A stretch of 64,000 nt of DNA from Mytilus californianus (taxonomy: Eukaryota > Mollusca > Bivalvia > Mytilida > Mytilidae), in the NCBI RefSeq assembly GCF_021869535.1, contig NW_026262734.1, positions 98,151,285 to 98,215,284 of the forward strand, read 5' to 3'. Within the stretch, counting starts at the first letter, position 1, and each line of letters begins with the position of its first letter. The notes below the pieces were generated by a model, which saw only the letters and a list, made by a program, of their open reading frames with translations, was not told where the DNA came from and searched no databases. The translations under genes and the position numbers were made by a program. Below, piece by piece: positions 10,289 to 21,911 of this stretch.

Positions 10289-12289
10289 TTTTTCAGAGTG
10301 TGATTGATACCGAGAATTAAACATTTTCATTTGAAGTATTGTTAGTTTTGTTACCAAGAATAAAACATATTCATTTGATTACAATGAAAGTGATTTTATT
10401 TTTGGTAACATTCACAGTCTGTCGAGTGAAAGTGTATTAACATGTGTCAATTTAAAGTGTTAATCAAGCACAAACGTTCATGGCAAGATTTTCATTTAGA
10501 AGTAACTAACCCTAACCATAAATGAACGCCAAAGAGCATAGATGCCTTAAGTAAAAGAAGGATATTTTCCCTGAGATGGATATGAACAAATACGGGCAAG
10601 TGACAAATTTTGACACATTTATTTGTTAATATCAGATAAAGAATAATATTGTAAGTTCGGTGGAGCTATTGATGAAGACAATATTTCTTTAGCCAGTCTT
10701 ATTAATGTTACTTATTGCAAAACATTTTTGAAGTACGGCATTATATTTTGCCGGCAGTTCGCACTTTGTCAGCAAGTACATGTATGTTAAAGGGGCATTA
10801 TAGCTGTCAAATTTATGATAACCGATTTAAATTTAATTCTCACATATCTGATACATTACATAGTAAAACTTAAATCCAAATTACAAAAAGTCCAAAAGAA
10901 ACAATTAGCAATGCTGGGATTCGTTATAATGCACCAGCATTTCAGGTGTATTCTAGAATAGACGCCATATAATTAACCATCGAGATTACCTCCGAAGACT
11001 GTTGATAATCATTCGACCGAACAGATATAAAATTATTCATAAATATGAATATAGATAGACTGAGAAGCACGCGGAGTTGTGTAATTATGATTTTCCAGGT
11101 CTGTTTGATTTCATGACATAGATTAATAAAAAAATCATCGTTTCACCTGGATATGAATGATATACTGTGGGCCGAATCGGTCAAAGAAATAGTTTTTTTT
11201 AATGATGTCTCCCTGGTTTCACTTTTCCAGATTGACATTCTTTTAATAACTGAACACGCTTAGGGCATGCGTAACCCATCTTTAGCTTAAGGTCAAGTTG
11301 GGATTAAATGAATACGGGTTCAACTGAGGTTAAATTATTGACTTGCAAGTCAACAATACAATTGCGATGTTTTCGATCTTATTTTGACCAAATTGAACTA
11401 ACTGACTGTTAATAGAAAAGTATTGTTTCATTATTCTGCTTTTATAAATAAAATAAATCTTATTCTTTTTTGTCTAAATGACAGCTAATGCACCTATAAG
11501 AAACAAGTAGGACCATTATTTTCCGAACTGTTTTATATTTGGAAGAAGCTAATAGAAAAGTATAAAAATATTTGACGACTGGTTATGGAATTGTTTTTCT
11601 CTAATTCTTCGTCAATTTATCCCTTTCTGCACCCATTGTATAAAAAAATTTAATTAACGTGTGGTTCGTTTGATCTCAGTTCTTCATTGGTTAAAATCTG
11701 ATTAGTCATCGAATTTTCTTGCTTTCCTCTGAATTTCCTATTGTGACGGCATGAAAAAAGGCGACCATGCCTGATGACGTCAAATAGAAAGAACACATCT
11801 TTTTTTCAGATCATTCGAAAAGAGGGATTCTAACATGACGTTCTTCAAACGCTTTGAGTACACACCCGTGGTAAAATATGAATATATTGTTTGGGCTGTT
11901 CCGATCGTACTCCCGCGTCATATGCTTTTTTATGAATGAGCTACCCGACGTCATAGAACGATGACGTAAGAATATAAGCATTTTACGGGAAAATACACGC
12001 TTGTGAAACCGAAAATCATCACAACAAGGAAACGTAAACAAACGATGCTAAAATGTGTTATATAAGCCATTTTTGTTTCCATATAAGACATATAAATACA
12101 ATTATCATTTAGATTCATTCAAACCTATCTAAATATGTCATTGTAAATAGTTTAAGCGTGTCATTTATTCAGTTTGCTCCGGTCTTTTACGTCAATTTAA
12201 TAGTGCGTTTATTTATGGGAACGGCAAATAATGCTTTCATCTAGAGCGCTTCGATCCAAAACAATTGCCGAATTTGTCCTATTAGAATC
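10289..12289. other. Non-coding stretch
   Basis: No supported gene. A fragment around 11865-11890 (CACCCGTGGTAAAATATGAA then TATATTG) is related to the arms of the palindromic element at 12290-12447, so older copies of that family are scattered here. The 76-codon minus ORF at 11811-12041 has no recognisable features. Confidence 0.45.
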
Positions 12290-12447
12290 GAAATAATTCA
12301 TGGGGCTTGAATATATCGTGATTTTACCACGGGTTGTCCCTTTATGCCTATATTTTACCCCTCGCTATCGCTCAGGGTAAAATATTTGTCATAAAGGGCC
12401 AACCCGTGGTAAAATCACAATATATTCAAGCCCCCATGAATTATTTC
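12290..12447. mobile_element. Palindromic MITE 1
   Basis: Arms 12290-12360 and 12375-12447 are close to 90% complementary by eye, with a 14-nt loop (CTCGCTATCGCTCA). The left arm begins GAAATAATTCATGGGGCTTG and the right arm ends CAAGCCCCCATGAATTATTT then C. The whole 158 bp would fold into one hairpin. There is no ORF. The immediate neighbourhood has a second, unrelated palindrome. Confidence 0.8.
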
Positions 12448-12492
12448 TTAAATAAGTTTGCATGCATATTGTTTGAAAATCATTAGAGAAAC

Positions 12493-12652
12493 AGATTCCA
12501 CCACCAAATCTCATGTCATACAATATTTATCCACTCTCGACAGTTAAATTTTAAATATTTAAAACGCTCGGCGAGCCTCGCGTTTTAAATGTGAAAATTT
12601 AACTGTCTCGAGTGGATAAATATCGTATCACACTCGATGCAGTGGAAGAATC
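12493..12652. mobile_element. Palindromic MITE 2
   Basis: The left arm (ATATTTATCCACTCTCGACA, then GTTAAATTTT) and right arm (AAAATTTAACTGTCTCGAGT, then GGATAAATAT) pair. The loop region is ACGCTCGGCGAGCCTCGCGT. Weaker pairing extends outward to AGATTCCACC on the left and GTGGAAGAATCT on the right. It is non-coding. Confidence 0.75.
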
Positions 12653-13102
12653 TTTATTTATCAATAAATGTAAATAACATGGTGTACCTATTGAAGTAAT
12701 GTGTATTATAAATAAAAGGGAGTGTATGTCACAGTCATGAGACAAAAATTACCAACTAACTTTGACTGATAAACTCGTATACACAAAAATCAAGATAGAC
12801 TCCTAAATCATGTATTAAAACAATAGTCTAAAATTTTGGATGATAAAACAAATAACATTCACACTGTTGTGTAATTTGACATACTAATCCTGACTTTATG
12901 AGATCACTGAAACATTTAATCAGCATTGTTTTGTAGAATTATTGTGAATGATCTTCTTCGGATTACAGCAACATTTCTTAAAAATCGATAGCATTATACC
13001 TAATTTAGATTTCTTGACGTTTGTTTTCGTAAACATGATACAAAACTCTATAATAATTTGAACACGGTTATAAAATCTCATCAAACATTTATTACTTTGT
13101 AG

Positions 13103-13297
13103 TCGAGGAGATCGTCTCTGTCACAACTACCTGTATCACGTGACTGTGGCAAAAAGGCAAAATATTCTCCGATTGGTCAATCGAAGAAGACAGATTCTCA
13201 CGATTTTGAATTAACAAATAATTGCATAGGCTGCAACTCGAGGAAGGCAGGTGAGAAATGCAAATGTACGGACAATCAAGAAACGTCTGGTGTAGAT
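13103..13297 (+). other. Possible in-frame 5' extension of the Kv exon
   Basis: Upstream of the chosen ATG (13298) the same frame is open for 65 codons back to a TAG at 13100-13102. That TAG lies inside an acceptor-like ATTACTTTGTAG. There is no ATG in this extension. It would encode a Cys/Lys-rich segment (for example CIGCNSRKAGEKCKC). It may therefore be 5' UTR or the start of an internal exon joined to an unseen upstream exon. Confidence 0.3.
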
Positions 13298-13918
13298 ATG
13301 GCGTTTAGCGCCATCTATGGAGGTGGACGCGGTGGAAATATTTCTAAAAACCGGGTAAAACAGCATACAGACGACAGTAACATAGAATTACAAAATGATT
13401 CTGACACTTGTTCACGATGTCGAATGTCCAGCACATCGAGTCAAAATGGCAGTGATACGGTGAAACTGAACGTAGGAGGGACCGTGTTTGAGACCTATAC
13501 GTCTACACTGAAAAAGTTACGGACTTGTAAATTATCAAGAAGTTACGAAATGAAGAAGTATTATCGAGAAGACAAGGGAGACTACTTTTTAGACAGGGAC
13601 CCTCAAGTTTTTTCTGTTGTTCTGAACTATTTACGAACAGGAGAATTACATATCCCTACTTTTCTATGTGGTCCTATTTTGCAAAGAGAATTCGAACACT
13701 GGGGAATAGATGAATTAGACATTGAACGTTGCTGTTGGCAACCATACAATACTTGGAAAACGCAGAATAGATCCTTGGAAAAATTAGAAAGTGATCGTAA
13801 AAAGTCAACAACACAAAGAGACTTGAAATGTGACCGCAATAGTCCGTCCCGATGGAAACGGGTGCGGGCGATAGTCTGGAACGTCCTACAAGACCCAACA
13901 TCATCATGCGGTGCAAAA
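13298..13918 (+). CDS. Shaw/Kv3-type voltage-gated K+ channel, exon 1 (T1 domain)
   Basis: This exon encodes residues 1-207 of a 542-aa channel subunit. Residues 57-155 form the cytoplasmic T1 tetramerisation domain (LNVGGTVFETY...YFLDRDPQVF...VLNYLRTGELH). The Zn-binding signature of non-Shaker Kv channels is complete: H118-x5-C124-x20-C145-C146. FEHWGIDE and the CCW box point to the Shaw (Kv3) class. The exon ends in phase 0 at a donor AAAA|GTAAGT, immediately after the segment RWKRVRAIVWNVLQDPTSS that normally leads into S1. The ATG in GTAGATATGG has an acceptable context, but an in-frame open stretch precedes it. The subunit is expected to act at the plasma membrane as a tetramer giving outward, repolarising K+ current. 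The orthologue within the Kv3-like families was not resolved. Confidence 0.9.
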
Positions 13919-15304
13919 GTAAGTATTGGTCTGATAACAAAATACAGGTATAAATACAGTGTATCAAGATTGTCGGAAAATGAAATATAAATGCATAAGC
14001 TAGTGAAACTATACCGCCCGGCTTTTCTCATATTTTCCGTCGATCTTACAAAATTATTACTATATTCCCATAATAGAAGAGAAATGACAGGGTATTTGTT
14101 TAGAATTCAAATTGTTCAATATCACCCTTTTTTAAACGTAAAATAGCTAACGACAGGATAAGAATATTTATAGTAGTATGTGCCCCGAAAGAAAATCGGA
14201 ACTTCGTTACTTTTCATGCAATAGAGACGGGAAGAGAACTGAAGCAATTGTGTTCATTAAATCAAACTGAAAATGTCTCATATCCATCGGTCAATACAAA
14301 ACCGGAGGACAGTGTAAAAGATACAAAAGCTGTAGTTTATTCTTAGAATATCATATAACATACTCATACAAACACTATACAAATGCATCTAATATAAACT
14401 GACACAAACTGATGTAAACTGACTGTTTTTACCGGGTTTACAACTAGGGAAAACAGAAAATCTTTTTTTTTATCGTAACAGAGAAGAAAACAATCGGGGG
14501 AAAAATGTTTCTCCTGGTAAGGCGAGATGAAATTTTCACAAGCGGCCGCAGCTCCCCGATGAAAAGAATGTCTTTATTTTTATTGAAATTAGAAAATTTT
14601 GTGACTGGCGTACAATTCATTTGTACGATTTTCATTTAAATGAAGAAAATGTGTGATTACATCTTATTATTTTGACTGTTTTAACAAATTCAGAATATTT
14701 TTGGATTGATTAACGAAAACGTAAACTTAGAATTATAAGGGGAGATAACTTGATTTCATAAAGGAATATTCAGTAAATATTTTTTTTGTAATATAGCAAG
14801 AATAATGTACGATGGTCCTATTTTATTTCATTATTTACTAAAGATATTTTGTAATATAGAGCTATCTTCGCATCTTTCAAGATTATGTCATTAAGTTTTC
14901 TGTCTATTCACCAAAAGATTCTAATGTGAGATAAGATCTGGTATTTGGTGCACATTTCACGATTTTGTATTTCGTGTGCATTAACGTTAGCTTCATAGAT
15001 TAATTAATTACTTGCAAGACTAAAATGTCAAACGTAATGACAACGTTGTTATTGCAGCACAAACTATATCTCTATGACAATATGGATTTAGTACTGCTAA
15101 ATCTATTGTACAATGATGCTGGTTGAAATGTATCTTTCTCGGTATTCAACATAGTTATATGTTATAAGATGTGTACCACATGCTGCTGTATATTTATCAA
15201 CCAACATTCAAAAATCTAAGGTTGAATATTTTTCAAATATAAAGCAATACCCGACAAACAAAGGGATATATGAAGGTGTAGATGGATGGGGTTTACAGAA
15301 TAGA

Positions 15305-15560
15305 GGATAATGGGCCAAAACCATAGAACAACTTCGGCAACAAAAATAAATAATAGAGAAAAAAGGCCACATAAATAAAGAATAAATAAAATAGGCCACA
15401 AAAATAAAGAATGAAGAAAAATAGGCCACAAAAATAAAGAATAGAGAAAAATAGATATAAACTAAGAATAAATAAAAACATGCCACTTAGTAGAATAGAA
15501 TAGAGAATAAAGGGGTGATAAAATATAAGGATTATTATAGAATAACGGATAAAATTTAGA
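15305..15560. repeat. Purine-rich quasi-tandem repeat (AAAATAAAGAATAGAG)
   Basis: Irregular repetitions of AGAATAGAGAAAAATAGGCC and ACAAAAATAAAGAAT. It is the reverse-complement style of the interior of 4555-4790. Several overlapping minus-strand ORFs through it are low-complexity hydrophobic artefacts. Confidence 0.6.
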
Positions 15561-15708
15561 AAGAATAGAGAAAAATGGCCGACAAAGATTAAACTTTGGA
15601 ATGATACACTCAATTTTCAAGATATTTAAGTTTTTGAATATTATAATCACTAGCTTATACCCAAAATTCAATTGATGATTTTACAGGGTTCGTTTACATA
15701 TACTCATC

Positions 15709-15790
15709 ATACAAGAAGGATTAAAATTTTGTAATTCAGACGCGCGTTTCGTCTACAAAAGACTCATCAGTGACGCTCATATAAAAAAAT
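15709..15790 (-). repeat. Dispersed repeat, ACGCGCGTTTCGTC family
   Basis: CAAGAAGGATTAAAATTTTG, then CAGACGCGCGTTTCGTCTAC and GACTCATCAGTGACGCTCAT. Reverse-oriented copy of a mussel repeat also present at 27566-27690, 35075-35160, 51762-51840 and 62562-62640. Confidence 0.65.
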
Positions 15791-16579
15791 AAAAAAAGAC
15801 CAAATAAAATGCGATGTTGAAGAGCATTGAGGACCCAAAATTCTTAGAGTTTTTGCCAAATAAAGCTAAGGCAATCTATTCCTTGGGTAGAAAATCCTTT
15901 GTATTTTGAAAAAAATTCAAAGTTTTGTAAACATCTAATTTATAATTCCTCGCTCTTTAGTAACTGTTGGACAGTTGTCGAATTGGCAAATCATACATGT
16001 TGCACATCTACTTATTATTTTCCATATTAATATGTCCGAACGCAAGCTTGGTTGTACCATTTTACTATTCTAAATTGGGTTGGCAAATTGACCGAAATTG
16101 TAATAGTAGATTGCTGTACAATCATACCACATCTTCTTATTTTTATACCAAACATAAAAATTTAAAAGAAATTGTACTTTTCCTGAAGGGAATTCTAGTA
16201 AAAAATCATAAATCTTTTTTACGGGCGTATAAGGATTAATGAAAATACAGCTAAGAAGTCTTAATCCCCACCTGCTGATGCTGCTAACGAAAAACAATAT
16301 TATTTGCTCCACTTTCAATCAAATATGAAACTGCATCGAGTTACGACACGATTAACACGATCGTTTTTCATTATATGTATTTTGTATCACAATTTACTAT
16401 GGCTGATGGAGTTAGATGACCAATTGGTTTAAACTATCATTTTACAGAAAAGTACAGCTTACACTAAGTTTACATATACCGTTACAGGCTCAAATCAGTT
16501 CCAAAGATCTGAGTAAAAAACAACAGTCTTTCGTGAATTTTCATTAAAATTTATATCATCTTTAAAAAATGTTCCTCTG

Positions 16580-16950
16580 TCAAATCATTAAGTTCCCAAG
16601 TCTGGAAAAATGAGAAAAAGCCATTCGAACAATTCCATAATAGCAGATGCATATTACAATAAAAGTGCAACCATTATATGAAGTTTCAAGGATTTTGATC
16701 GAAAACTGTAGGAGGAGTTGATTATACAAAATTGGTACCGTCTTTGCGTTAATTTTGATGACAAACGACGAAGTTCCAGAGTCTGGAAAAATGAGAAAAC
16801 GTTCATCAAACAATTACATAATACTAGTAGCAGATGCACAATTTAAACATATGTGTAAGCATTCTATTAAGTGTTAAGGATCAGGGTTGAATTTAGGAGT
16901 TGATTACCCAAACAACGTACTTACTTTCCGCCCGACATCACCATACTATA
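16580..16950. repeat. Imperfect ~190-bp duplication
   Basis: Two successive blocks share AAGT(T/C)CC(A)AGTCTGGAA, AAAATGAGAAAA, ACAATT(C/A)CATAATA, GCAGATGCA, AAGGAT and TAGGAGTTGATTA. They begin near 16594 and 16780. It lies inside the Kv intron and is non-coding. Confidence 0.6.
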
Positions 16951-18124
16951 AGCCGGTTTTGGATTTCGTCCAATCCGGCCACAAATGAAAAGGACACTCT
17001 AAGCCAAAAACCCATTAAAATATATGTTTAATAGCTTTAAGTCTTTCATAGATGTTTCTCAGTAGTATTTTTATGGGGTTTTTATGGTCCCGAATCATCC
17101 TCTATGTACAATATTCATATACAAAGAAAATTTACAGTAATTTGTCTATATCGTTTACACTCAATAAAACTTGGCGCTAAAATGGTCTGTTGGAACATTT
17201 CTCTCTTTTACTTATCGATCAAAATTTAAACCTAGGATTATACAATCATAAATGAAAATGTTATCTCAACAATTCTTATCTAACTAATGTAGAAAGACTT
17301 CATCTACAATTTAGATATACGCGTAATTGGTGTTCGCTTTTTATTTACATTTACATATATAGTACCTTGTTTTCAACCAAATAACCATGTCTGAAAAATA
17401 GCAAAATTTAGTTAAAGCTTACCTGCTCCTTAGGATAACTCTTTTGCCTACTTGGTGATCCGTCGACGCCTTTCAGCTTTTATTTAAATGCTCTCATCGT
17501 TTCCTCTGAACTATCAAGTTGAACTATGAGTAAATTTGAACTAGCCATGACAGGAACAAAGTCTCAAAGTCTCAATTTACGATTTACTACCAAATATTTG
17601 GCTTGATACGGGCACGTTACAAAAAAAAAAGCACAAAGGAAGTTAGTAGCATCCCATACCCCAAACGTGGCATTTCAGTTGAAAACTCTCCATCCAACAG
17701 GCCATGAATGTGTACTTATACATCCTTGACTTCAATACCTATATTAGAATTTTTTAATTCATAAATATTTGCAACTGGACATAGCACAACTACATGTACT
17801 TTGAAACTAAAAAGCCAAAACGTTTAACACAATGATGTTAAGATGACTTTCTAAAAGAATATCCGTTTCCTACAGATGGACAGCACAATTTGTCGGCAGA
17901 CGACACCGGGTCAGTGGAATTTCTATACTCTACAAGTAATAGTACACGACACCCTACACAATACTGATTTCAAGAAAGGTTTAATGGATATGTGTATTTT
18001 TCATTTTACTTTAACCAGTTTTAGTCAGTATAATGTTATGCCCGGTGGATAAGTTCACGCGTAGCTGTAAACACGATGGATATGTGATTGTTGTTTGCTT
18101 AATGTCCAATGGCAAATATTTCAT

Positions 18125-18212
18125 ACATGTTTAGTACGAAGCGTGTGAGGAAGTCCGATAAATATTTCATGCATGTTTAGTACGAAGCGTGTGAGGAAGT
18201 CCGATAAATATT
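18125..18212. repeat. Near-perfect tandem duplication, ~51-bp unit
   Basis: GATAAATATTTCATGCATGT then TTAGTACGAAGCGTGTGAGG and AAGTCC occurs twice in succession, with a partial third start. The copies differ at only one or two positions, so the event is recent. Confidence 0.85.
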
Positions 18213-18482
18213 TCATTTTTAATTTCTCGATCCTAATTAAAAATTCTTAAATCGACCGGAGTTCTATTTTACTATAAGAAGAAATAATTAACAGAATAAT
18301 CGGCAGTCAATGTATTTTTTTTTTCTTGTTTACATTCATAAAAAATATATGATTTTTTCTAAAAAGTGATGTATTTCTTTCGATAAATATAAGCAAAAAC
18401 AGCCTTTTTTTTAAAGAAATCAATTAAGATATAAGCAAAAAGTATTCGATGAATAGAATTTACATTTACCAAAATCTTTGTT

Positions 18483-18606
18483 AAATAAAAATAAGAAGAT
18501 ATGGTATAATTGCCAATGAGACAACTCTCCACTAGAGACCAAATGACATAGAAGTTAACAACTATAGTTCACAGTACGGCCTTCAACAAAGAGCAAAACC
18601 CATACC
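18483..18606 (+). repeat. GCCAATGAGAC repeat family, forward copy
   Basis: AAAAATAAGAAGATATGG, TATAATTGCCAATGAGACA, ACTCTCCACTAGAGACCAAA, then CAACAAAGAGCAAAACCCAT. This is a widely dispersed mussel sequence. Other copies in this window: 27003-27150, 49674-49760 and 53489-53745 (+), and 54160-54600 and 60935-61020 (-). Confidence 0.75.
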
Positions 18607-19803
18607 GCAAATTTAGCATAACATGTTTGTTATTGTTAAATCAAGCACGTATACGGAAACCAAGAACACAGTATGTACCGTCGTATTCACGTTTTCACGA
18701 ACGGTCCATGCTGTATCAGTGGCATTAGATGTACCTCGTAAGAATTCATTTCCCATTCGTAACTGCTTCAATTTTATTCTAAAAAATGTCTATGGATTAT
18801 TTTTCATCAGATTTGGGTGTGCCATAGAGTCATGAAGTCACGTGATATTTTTTTCATAGTTATAGATTTAAACGGGATCAAAACTTAATTTAAGTGGTCG
18901 TCTCTCGTGTTTTTATTGATTAAATATTCCAAAAACCTGTTTTCCAATTAACGGTAGACAGTCAAAGTGTTACAAACAACTTGTATAGCTCTTATTGTTT
19001 ACATATCCAGAAATCAACGCCACTTTGCTTATTTGAATATTATACTAAAGAAATCGGATACGGGTCACGGAAATTATATTGAAATGATAGGGAATTTTGA
19101 AAAAATGTCTGTTTTAACTTTGATTTAAGTGATGGACAGGATGCCGGGGCAGAAAATAAATATACACAACAATATACACCATTTAAACGAAATATAATGA
19201 CTGTCGTTGCAAAAACCAAGGTTCCTGAGCTATTTTAAAAATCGAAGCGAGAGGCTTTTAAAATTGCAGTATAAAATACAGGCTAAAATGGCAGAAACGT
19301 CAAATTTGCAAACTTCGTGTTGAAAATTGGCTAACAAGGTCATTAGAAATACAGGTTGCCGGGGTGAAACTTGAAACTTGAATGTCCAAAGAATAAGCAA
19401 GTCCAAACCTTGTATGTGTAGTCGTTGAACTCTAGTTTCCCACGTAAAGTTAAAATGCCTCTATTTCAAGAAGAATAAACTCACGAAAACACGAAAAATT
19501 CACTAAATTCGCGTTCATTGTTTTGATTTTGACCGCCTGACAACTTTACGGAAATATCAGAGTGATTGTAAACAAGGACTCTGTGACGGGCAACTTATAA
19601 TATCCGTGTTTTAAAGATTTTAATGATATCAAGCCAGTCCAGTTCAAACTATTATCACGTGGTACAATTCTCATTTACATATTATGAATATTAATTAGCA
19701 AAAGTACTACTAATTTCTGGCTATGATGTCAAAACTGTAGCTGTAAAGTGTACGTATTTTCTTGTAGTAAAGAATTTTTACACATTTTTTTGTTTCGTTT
19801 CAG

Positions 19804-20811
19804 ATATATGCTTGGATTTCCATTTTATTCGTTTTCCTTTCCATATTTTCATTCTGTGCGGAAACGCACCCGGCTTTCAAGGTAGATAGAGGCACGCTCA
19901 AGTCTTTTGAAGCTTTATATAGCATTCAACCCGACGCTACATACTTAACAGAAGCGACTGTTACCATTCCAAACACGTTGAACAGCACGAACTCAAATCA
20001 AACTGCTGATCAACGAGTAACACACCCTGCCTTGAAAATCATTGATTTATGCTGTGTCACTTTTTTCACCGTAGAATTTATCTGTCGGTTTGTCTTTTGT
20101 CCGGCTAAATTGCAATTTATCACTACAGCACAAAATATCATCGACATTCTTGCTATTTTGCCGGATTATGTGGAGTTTATAATATACATTATCAACCCAT
20201 CTGGAGAGAAAATGCCTTTTATGGAATTTATTGTAATTCTGCGCATGCTCAGGTTATGTCGTATATTCCGGTTAATTCGCCATGTGCCTGGATTATGGAT
20301 TTTACTGTATACATTGAAAGCTAGTTTCAACGAACTTTTGTTAATGTTTGTCTTCTTGTTGATTGGTATGATAGTTTTTGCTTCGCTTATTCATTTTGCA
20401 GAATCCGATAAAGGATTTGATAACATTCCAATTGGCTTTTGGTGGAGCGTTGTAACTATGACTACGGTTGGCTATGGGGATAAGTTTCCTCAAACAGCAT
20501 ACGGTTATATTGTAGGATCTCTATGCGCAGTCTCAGGACTTCTTATGATAGCTTTTACCGTACCAATAATTGTTAGTAATTTCGTACTTTATTACACGCA
20601 TGTGCAATATGGACTGGGGAAAATTGAACGCACGAAAAGAAACGCGTTTGAGGAAGAAGAACAAGGTCTTATTAGTGACGATGAAAGTGAAACTGAGTGT
20701 ATTGAATCAAAAGAGATCCTAAAAGTAAAAGAAAATGGCCACGGAAACCACGTGACTGACGGCAATTACAATAAAGTGTCAATTTCAAGTGAAGACAACA
20801 GTCCAGTATGA
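19804..20811 (+). CDS. Shaw/Kv3-type K+ channel, exon 2 (S1-S6 and C-terminus)
   Basis: Starting at ATA after TTTCGTTTCAG, this exon encodes residues 208-542 and the stop codon. S1 is at ~208-226 (IYAWISILFVFLSIFSFCAE). The S1-S2 loop carries two N-glycosylation sequons at 267-275 (NSTNSNQT). S2 has FFTVEFICRFVFCP and S3 has NIIDILAILPDYVEF. S4 has arginines at 354, 357, 360, 363 and 366, spaced by three. The pore has FWWSVVTMTTVGYGD (GYGD at 430-433). S6 ends LLMIAFTVPIIVSNF: the first proline of the PxP hinge is Thr459. The cytoplasmic tail is acidic (EEEEQ, DDESETE) and ends SPV, a possible class I PDZ ligand. All core residues needed for a voltage-gated K+ pore are present. The protein is compact compared with vertebrate Kv3. 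Confidence 0.93.
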   Translation: MYAWISILFVFLSIFSFCAETHPAFKVDRGTLKSFEALYSIQPDATYLTEATVTIPNTLNSTNSNQTADQRVTHPALKIIDLCCVTFFTVEFICRFVFCPAKLQFITTAQNIIDILAILPDYVEFIIYIINPSGEKMPFMEFIVILRMLRLCRIFRLIRHVPGLWILLYTLKASFNELLLMFVFLLIGMIVFASLIHFAESDKGFDNIPIGFWWSVVTMTTVGYGDKFPQTAYGYIVGSLCAVSGLLMIAFTVPIIVSNFVLYYTHVQYGLGKIERTKRNAFEEEEQGLISDDESETECIESKEILKVKENGHGNHVTDGNYNKVSISSEDNSPV

Positions 20812-20932
20812 ACAATTCATTTTTTATTGCATTCAAGATGGGTTTTTTTCCTAAGACATGTTAGCTATTTATTACATTGTCATTTATACACAATATTATT
20901 TTGAAATATTTTTAAAAAGGAATATTCCATTT

Positions 20933-21082
20933 AAGGAATGACTAATATTTTTTTTGTCTATGAAGAAATAACATAAAAAATGTGGTGCACACTGAATAAC
21001 CCGCGTAGATTGTTATTTAAAAATGTGCACCACATTTTTTAGTTCATTTCGAATAGACAGAAAAATATAACAGCCATTCCTT
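20933..21082. mobile_element. Hairpin MITE just 3' of the Kv stop
   Basis: Arms of ~57 bp pair imperfectly. The inner 17 bp (AAAAAATGTGGTGCACA / TGTGCACCACATTTTTT) are perfect. The outer parts GGAATGACTAATATTTTTTT and CAGCCATTCC also pair. It begins ~120 bp after the channel stop codon, so it probably lies in the 3' UTR. A TA duplication at the edges is possible but not certain. Confidence 0.7.
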
Positions 21083-21496
21083 ATAATTTGATTCTAAATT
21101 CCATTTTTCTCGGGAGCAAATCATGAAAAAAAAATCCGTTGATGACGTCACGGTCACATGACAAAATTATGTCTATGAGCTGATAGACAAAAAAAATCTC
21201 TCAGCCAATCAAAAGACGTGTTACATCCAAAATTAAATTATTTATTTATTTAAATATATTTATGTGCATGATCGAAGAACGATGACATTTCACGGTTATT
21301 CATGATACCTCAAAAGCTGTCTCGCTTTAGATTTTTTTTTTAAAAATAATTCGCGTCGACATATATCTGTTTAAGATTGTTCATTAACTTTCATAACATG
21401 TACAAATATGAACATGAAATGTAAAATAGAGAATATTGGAACATTGATGAAACCCAATGGAATTTGAATATTAGAATATCTGACTGTTACACTTAA

Positions 21497-21911
21497 GGAT
21501 GTTCGCTACTCTTGATTTTAACTTTTTGTCAGATACTCGGTATCCTCTAGTTTCACCAATGTTATAAACATTTGGCCCGCTAAACCCTACTTTTCTTTTT
21601 CATAATTTTAATCCATATAGTTTAAAAGGCCAATTTTGAAAATCTTGTGATATATTTGTTTTTTTTCATAGTTTTCGAAAGAAAAACAGGTGCCAATGTT
21701 AAATGTATGAAAAATCTAGAGAAAATTCTTTCCCGCCTAATTTTAAATTGATTACATCTCAAAAACAAGGGTTGTTTTCTTATATCCGGTTCGTATCGAC
21801 AAACACGGACCTTTCATTTTTTTCTGCTTTTAAGTTCCATTATTTATATACTATCAATTTATAACTGTCATTTTGAAAGCTTGCTATTTTGAAACAGAGT
21901 AGCGAACATCC
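21497..21911. mobile_element. MITE with GGATGTTCGCTACTC termini, TTAA-type target
   Basis: The left end GGATGTTCGCTACTC is the exact reverse complement of the right end GAGTAGCGAACATCC. Flanks are TTAA (21493-21496) and TTTA (21912-21915), consistent with a TTAA target duplication that has since lost one base identity. It is 415 bp with no coding capacity. TTAA targets are used by piggyBac and Kolobok-type transposases. Confidence 0.75.

Larger units (their letters stand above)
13919..19803 (+). other. Kv gene intron (5.9 kb)
   Basis: Bounded by GTAAGT at 13919 and TTTCGTTTCAG at 19793-19803, joining phase-0 codons on both sides. It contains dispersed repeats (15709-15790, 16580-16950, 18125-18212, 18483-18606), a pyrimidine/purine simple repeat (15305-15560) and otherwise AT-rich DNA without supported genes. 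Confidence 0.85.

Noticed and set aside
15208-15671. Overlapping hydrophobic minus-strand ORFs resembling membrane proteins
   Set aside because: They come from a purine-rich simple repeat whose complement encodes Phe/Leu/Ile runs in all frames.
13919-19803. A third Kv exon in the intron
   Set aside because: The phase-0 junction AAA|ATA already gives a continuous Kv sequence from T1 into S1, leaving no missing segment.
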